This document shows positions 7,045-10,543 of a stretch of 10,543 bases of DNA, piece after piece. The notes beneath the pieces are model-generated. The model saw only the letters and a program-made list of their open reading frames with translations, was not told the DNA's origin and made no database searches. Origin of the DNA: Chloroflexota bacterium (GTDB lineage Bacteria; Chloroflexota; Chloroflexia; Thermomicrobiales; UBA6265); contig JAHWJF010000072.1 of the NCBI GenBank assembly GCA_019348515.1, positions 1 through 10,543 on the forward strand. The letters are read 5' to 3'. The first letter of the stretch is position 1. Each line of letters starts with the position of its first letter. The position numbers and the translations under genes are program-made.

Positions 7045-8081
7045 GCGGGAACTCCGGCCATGACAGTTTCCCGGAGCCAGCGGATGTTGAAGAAGCGCGG
7101 ATCCTTGTCAGGCTCAATACCAAAGTCACCGCGCTCCAGGGCGTCCCAGATGGAGACGACGGCTTCGGCAGCGCCCCGATCCGCACTGAATCCCAGGGTT
7201 CGCTGAATCTTCTCGCCATTCACGTAGTACGAGCGCGCCCCAGCGTTCGTCGAGCGGTCGCGTTTGACTCGGATCTCGACGCCGTAGCGCTGCTCGATGA
7301 CCTCGGCGACCCAGTGCGCGAGCTCGAGGACCCGGTAGTTCTTGTGGACGAGGTTGAACGCCTCGCCGCGGATCTTGTCGGCTGGTGCCGAAAGGAGATG
7401 GATGTACGCATCGGCCGCGTCGCGGATGTGCAGGAGTGGGCGCCACGCCTCGCCGTGCCCATGCACAGTGAGCTGCTGGTTCTTCCAGGCGTGGAGCGTG
7501 AACACATTGACGACCAGATCGAATCGCATTCGGGGTCCAAGCCCGAAGATGGTGCCTTTGCGCAGCAGAACCGGCACGAAGAGCGGGTTCTTGTCAGCAA
7601 TGCGCAGCAGCTCGATTTCCGCGAGCCGTTTCGTCTTACTGTAGTTGGCGGTTGGTGCGATCGGCATGTCCTCGGTCATGACGGTGACATTCGCCTCGTC
7701 GGCATTGGCGGGGGCATAGTAGACAGAGCAGGTCGAGGCAAAGAGATAGCGGAGCTCCTTGTCGTCGGCCCGGGACTTGGCCGCGGCGAGCTCGGCGAGT
7801 TGCCGGGTGGCATAGACGTTACTCTCGCTATTGAGCTCTGGGGCGAAATCGGCGGTGGGGTCATTCGAGAGTCCGGCGAGATGGACGATGGCGTCAATGT
7901 CTTCCAGCCAGGCAGTCTGCGGCTGCCGCAGATCACCCTCGATAACCTCGAGCCGCTCGTGCGGTGGGAACGGATTGCCAAACCAGAGGGTGTCGACGAC
8001 CCGGACTCGTTCGCCAAGCGCGAGGAGCTCGCCCACCAACACGCTGCCGACGTATCCCGCACCACCGGTCACCAGAATCAT
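7041..8081 (-). CDS. NAD-dependent nucleotide-sugar epimerase/dehydratase (extended SDR)
   Basis: This 346-residue extended short-chain dehydrogenase is the usual length for the family. It begins directly with the Rossmann fold: MILVTGGAGYVG holds the GxxGxxG loop at 6-12, and Asp30 (VVDTL) is placed to bind NAD ribose. Further marks are GDL at 49-51, LAGLSNDP at 68-75, STCSVY at 116-121, the catalytic YSKTK at 147-151, and RMRFDLVVN at 184-192, which is typical of one epimerase subgroup. RPLLHIRD lies at 214-221. The ATG at 8081 is chosen because a strong AAGGGGGAG site precedes it. It is not a standard RmlB, since the STDEVYG-type segment is absent. Its stop overlaps the rmlD start (GTGA). 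It probably converts a nucleoside-diphosphate sugar used by this locus. The exact substrate (UDP-, dTDP-, GDP- or CDP-linked) cannot be told from sequence alone. Confidence 0.9.
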   Translation of the reverse strand: MILVTGGAGYVGSVLVGELLALGERVRVVDTLWFGNPFPPHERLEVIEGDLRQPQTAWLEDIDAIVHLAGLSNDPTADFAPELNSESNVYATRQLAELAAAKSRADDKELRYLFASTCSVYYAPANADEANVTVMTEDMPIAPTANYSKTKRLAEIELLRIADKNPLFVPVLLRKGTIFGLGPRMRFDLVVNVFTLHAWKNQQLTVHGHGEAWRPLLHIRDAADAYIHLLSAPADKIRGEAFNLVHKNYRVLELAHWVAEVIEQRYGVEIRVKRDRSTNAGARSYYVNGEKIQRTLGFSADRGAAEAVVSIWDALERGDFGIEPDKDPRFFNIRWLRETVMAGVPA

Positions 8082-8167
8082 CCGCTCCCCCTTCTCGCTT
8101 CTCGCTACATGGTTCCGCGCCGGGCGCTCCACCCAGACCGCGGGCCCTCGCTCAGCTCAATCATCAC
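8082..8167 (-). promoter_or_regulatory. 86-base intergenic leader with strong ribosome-binding site for the epimerase gene
   Basis: This is the largest gap between genes in the window. Read on the minus strand, it ends in a purine-rich run containing two copies of AGCGAGA and then AAGGGGGAG just before the ATG at 8081. That strong Shine-Dalgarno fixes the start at 8081 and argues against an upstream GTG at 8132. I see no convincing -35/-10 pair and no hairpin followed by a T run, so neither a promoter nor a terminator can be claimed. Confidence 0.6.
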
Positions 8168-9958
8168 TCAGGCGGGAATCTGACCCTGCTCCCGGCTAAG
8201 GGCGTAGATCGTGCCGATCCCTCGTTCGCGGGCGATCACGGTGTGGCGCTCTTCGAGGTGGCGTTCGAGCTCGGGATGGGTGGCCAGCCATGGCAGCGCC
8301 GGGCTTGGCACCAGCAGGAATTCCGCCCCGCGGTCTCGCAACTCCGCGAGTTGGGCGACCGCCTCAGGTCCGCGCACGTCAGTGTAGTCCGCGACGACAT
8401 CCGGAGCCGAGCGCGGGAAGGGCTGCGTGGGCCGGTCTCCGAGGAGGAGCATCGCGTCATCCCCATACGTCGCGACAAGGGTGCGCGCTCCCGCCGGAAG
8501 GTGGTTCTCGACGAACCGCCGCACCTGATCCACCAGCTTGCGATGGTAAATGGAAGCGGGAGCGTTCGGCGCGTGCCGGCTGAGCACCGCGCCAAGAGTG
8601 CCCATGATTTCGGCGTCACGCTGCAGCTGCACCGCCTGCAAATCGGTCAACATCGATCGCAGTTCACGCTGGTGAATCTCGGCGATCTCCCGGTTCCGGT
8701 CGCTCTCCGCGAGGCAATCAGTCAACGCAGCGACCTGCTCGCGCAGGCGCGAGAGCTCTTCCGCATGCTGGGCCAGCTGCTGTTGCTGCACGCCGATCGT
8801 GTGATCGCGACGAGCAATCAGCGCGTTTCGCTCGAGGAGCCGGCTGTCCCTCTCGGCAATTTTGCCATCCAGCTCCGCTCGTAGCGCCTCATGGTTGTTG
8901 AGCGCGAGCTCGAGCTCAAGAACGCGCGCCTCCCGATCCGCAAGTGCGTCCGAAAAGTCGGCGATGTTCCGTTTCAGGATCTCGTTTTCAACGCGGATGA
9001 GATCAACCCGGCCGATCCCGGCGGCGATTGAGGATCTACGGTTGTCCGTAGCAGGGACGGCTTCCGGGCTGCCATCTGCTGGCTCGGGAAGGCCCTCCAG
9101 CCATCTCGCCTCGCGGCACAGTTGGAGGTAGAGATCGATCACCGTTTCCGGAAATCCGTGCTCCTCGAGATCGCGGACGCTCCTGCGATGATGACGCAGC
9201 GCGGGTATCGCCGTGGCCCGCAGTGATTGCAGATCCTGGTCATGGTCGAAGCCGAGAAACTCGAGGATCCGTGCGATCTCCCGCTCTGAATCCATAAAGA
9301 AGGCATCGTAATGGACCACCAGACGCTGGTCCGGCGACGTGTCCTCCAGTATGCGTTCCGCATAGAGCTGCCAGAGAGTCAACCCTAGCGCTGTCGAAAA
9401 CCCGTTCCGGCGGTGGAGCGAGGTGACGACCTCCAGTGGATTTCGCACGACGGCGACGGCCTGGAACGGCCCGAGGGCCGATCGCCAGAACGGAACGGTC
9501 AGGCTCGTGCGGGGATCTTTCCAGCCCCAGGGCGCCCCTGTCACCAGCGTCGCGGCCAGGCTTCGGGCTCGCTCCCGGAACGGATCGAGCGCTCGGCTCT
9601 CCCAATTGAACCCGGCCCTAGGGGGGCAATCCCATCCCGCGCCGGCCGCGTTGAGGACTTCGTCGTTCAGCCTCACAAAATCGAGGTGTTCGTAGAACCC
9701 CTCAGGGTTCTCGTCGGCCGGCGGCATCAGATCTTCCTCGTTGCCAAGATGCAGACCGGCTTGTTGCAGCAACTTAGCCACCATCGAGGTGCCAGACCGA
9801 TGCATTCCGACAATGGCAACGGGAAAATGTGATTGAGGGTCCCGCGCGAGGTCGGCCCGGCTGGTCGTCTTTGCGAAACCGGCGTTTACACGAGATCGAT
9901 CCACGACCACCTCGAGCGCACCTCTCCCGTTCGCCACCTGGTGCGTGGCGAGATTCAC
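8168..9958 (-). CDS. Sulfotransferase-family protein fused to a coiled coil and a small C-terminal module
   Basis: This is a 596-residue protein in three parts. Residues about 45-290 are a sulfotransferase-type P-loop domain: GMHRSGTSMV at 51-60 fits the 5'-phosphosulfate loop, WGWKDPR is at 144-150, and VVRNPLEVVTSLHRR at 170-184 fits the 3'-phosphate-binding arginine/serine region of PAPS enzymes. Residues about 315-450 are rich in E, R, L, A and Q with heptad-like spacing and should form a long coiled coil. Residues about 470-590 form a compact alpha/beta module (ATYGDDAMLLLG, then AELRDRGAEFLLVPSPALPW) resembling a C-terminal module I associate with actinobacterial and related glycosyltransferases. 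The GTG start at 9958 lies in a GTGA overlap with the upstream stop. No clear ribosome-binding site precedes it, so translational coupling is likely. The first 45 residues have no recognisable domain and the true start could be a little later. It probably sulfates a glycan or lipid-linked sugar, but this is inferred from family and context only. Confidence 0.82.
   Translation of the reverse strand: MNLATHQVANGRGALEVVVDRSRVNAGFAKTTSRADLARDPQSHFPVAIVGMHRSGTSMVAKLLQQAGLHLGNEEDLMPPADENPEGFYEHLDFVRLNDEVLNAAGAGWDCPPRAGFNWESRALDPFRERARSLAATLVTGAPWGWKDPRTSLTVPFWRSALGPFQAVAVVRNPLEVVTSLHRRNGFSTALGLTLWQLYAERILEDTSPDQRLVVHYDAFFMDSEREIARILEFLGFDHDQDLQSLRATAIPALRHHRRSVRDLEEHGFPETVIDLYLQLCREARWLEGLPEPADGSPEAVPATDNRRSSIAAGIGRVDLIRVENEILKRNIADFSDALADREARVLELELALNNHEALRAELDGKIAERDSRLLERNALIARRDHTIGVQQQQLAQHAEELSRLREQVAALTDCLAESDRNREIAEIHQRELRSMLTDLQAVQLQRDAEIMGTLGAVLSRHAPNAPASIYHRKLVDQVRRFVENHLPAGARTLVATYGDDAMLLLGDRPTQPFPRSAPDVVADYTDVRGPEAVAQLAELRDRGAEFLLVPSPALPWLATHPELERHLEERHTVIARERGIGTIYALSREQGQIPA
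9955..9958 (-). promoter_or_regulatory. GTGA stop-start overlap between the GT28-like gene and the sulfotransferase gene
   Basis: The minus strand reads GTGA, with GTG opening the sulfotransferase-like protein and TGA closing the glycosyltransferase. No purine-rich ribosome-binding site is present in the 20 bases before it, so translational coupling is the simplest explanation for how the downstream gene is read. Confidence 0.65.
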
Positions 9959-10543
9959 GATTCGACCGTTCGGGCGGGGTCCGAATCCGATGAATCGACG
10001 ACCGGGGCATCCACCAACTCCCGGGCGATCTGATTCAGTCCATCAAACGCCGGCGGCGGTGCCAGGGGCGGCGGCGCTCGCAGTTCGCCGTCTATCGCCT
10101 TCCATAGCGAGGCGGCGCTCAACTTCTCGGGGTCCACTACGGTCGCCAGCCCCAGCCGAGCGAAGCCCTCGGCCCGCAGCACCTGCTCTTCCGACCCTGG
10201 AACCCGGGGTGCGACGATTGGCCGCTTGCCAAAGTACACCGACTCCGCGATTGAATTGTAGCCCCCCATGCAGACGACAACATCGGCGGCCCGGATCACG
10301 GCGGCAAAATCTGGGTCGAAGTCGACGAAATGAACGTGGGAGAGTCCGTCGCTCATGGCGGCGATCTCTTGCCGATCCAGATCAGGAAGCAGGTGACCGC
10401 CAACAATGTAGGAATGGACTGGTGGGCCTAGTCCCTCCCGTAGGCCGGTCAGGTACGCGCGCAAGAGTGAACAGCCGTCGGCGCCCCCGCCGACGGAGAC
10501 AGCGACCAACGGTAAAGCACCGGCGCCGGCCTCATAGCGGACG
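9955..10543 (-). CDS. MurG/GT28-like glycosyltransferase, C-terminal part (5' end outside window)
   Basis: The reading frame is open to the right edge, so only the last 195 residues are present. The visible part matches the C-terminal nucleotide-sugar-binding half of GT-B enzymes, closest to the predicted glycosyltransferase group COG4671 (family knowledge, not searched). Hallmarks, numbered from the first visible residue, are a glycine-rich SVGGGADG loop at about 16-23, a CMGGYNS motif at about 91-97, and PRVPGSEEQVLRAE at about 112-125. The second and third resemble the GGYNT and PR..EQ..RA motifs of that group. The internal TTG at 10507-10509 is probably a leucine codon inside the gene and not a start, because the frame continues upstream in sensible protein. 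The tail is proline-rich (APPPLAPPP), then acidic. No membrane segment is visible, so it is probably cytoplasmic. The TGA stop overlaps the GTG start of the sulfotransferase-like gene by four bases. Donor and acceptor are unknown. Confidence 0.82.
   Translation of the reverse strand, partial: VRYEAGAGALPLVAVSVGGGADGCSLLRAYLTGLREGLGPPVHSYIVGGHLLPDLDRQEIAAMSDGLSHVHFVDFDPDFAAVIRAADVVVCMGGYNSIAESVYFGKRPIVAPRVPGSEEQVLRAEGFARLGLATVVDPEKLSAASLWKAIDGELRAPPPLAPPPAFDGLNQIARELVDAPVVDSSDSDPARTVES

Noticed and set aside
8082..8132. Longer start for the epimerase at a GTG (8130-8132)
   Set aside because: It would add 17 residues before the Rossmann fold and ignore the strong AAGGGGGAG site before the ATG at 8081.
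8082..8167. Possible terminator or promoter in the largest gap
   Set aside because: There is no stable hairpin followed by T residues and no convincing -35/-10 pair, only the ribosome-binding site.
7964..8884. Plus-strand open frame of 306 codons spanning the epimerase/sulfotransferase junction
   Set aside because: It is antisense to two supported genes, and the Arg/His-rich product has no recognisable features.

Overview
The window is a compact, GC-rich bacterial glycan-assembly locus. All eight genes I can support lie on the minus strand, so transcription runs from the right edge to the left edge. Gaps between genes are 86 bases or less, and five of seven junctions overlap. This looks like the interior of one long operon that continues past both edges. 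No promoter, terminator, RNA gene, mobile element or CRISPR array is visible. The GC-rich composition, frequent GTG starts and multi-module glycosyltransferases resemble Chloroflexota (Thermomicrobia-like) or Actinomycetota (Thermoleophilia-like) genomes. That placement is an impression from protein style and is not proven.

Layout in transcription order (right to left): (1) the C-terminal part of a MurG/GT28-like glycosyltransferase (9955-10543, cut by the edge); (2) a 596-residue protein joining a sulfotransferase-type P-loop domain, a long coiled coil and a small C-terminal module (8168-9958); (3) an extended short-chain dehydrogenase (SDR) acting as a nucleotide-sugar epimerase or dehydratase (7041-8081); (4) rmlD (6175-7044) and (5) rmlC (5466-6107), the last two enzymes of dTDP-L-rhamnose synthesis; (6) a giant 1190-residue protein with three GT2 domains and two beta-sandwich repeats (1907-5479); (7) a 498-residue GT2 protein with what looks like a deleted GT4 remnant at its N terminus (421-1917); (8) the first 141 codons of a further gene, probably another glycosyltransferase, opening with the same beta-sandwich module (2-424, cut by the edge).

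Together the genes make an activated deoxysugar (rmlC, rmlD and perhaps the epimerase), transfer sugars (at least four intact or partly visible glycosyltransferase units), and possibly sulfate the product. A rhamnose-containing, perhaps sulfated, cell-surface polysaccharide or glycoprotein glycan is the simplest reading. rmlA and rmlB, polymerase, flippase and export genes are not in the window.

The most interesting points are the degenerate central GT2 domain in the giant protein, the beta-sandwich module shared between two neighbouring genes, the sulfotransferase/coiled-coil/C-terminal-module fusion, and the repeated GTGA stop-start overlaps.
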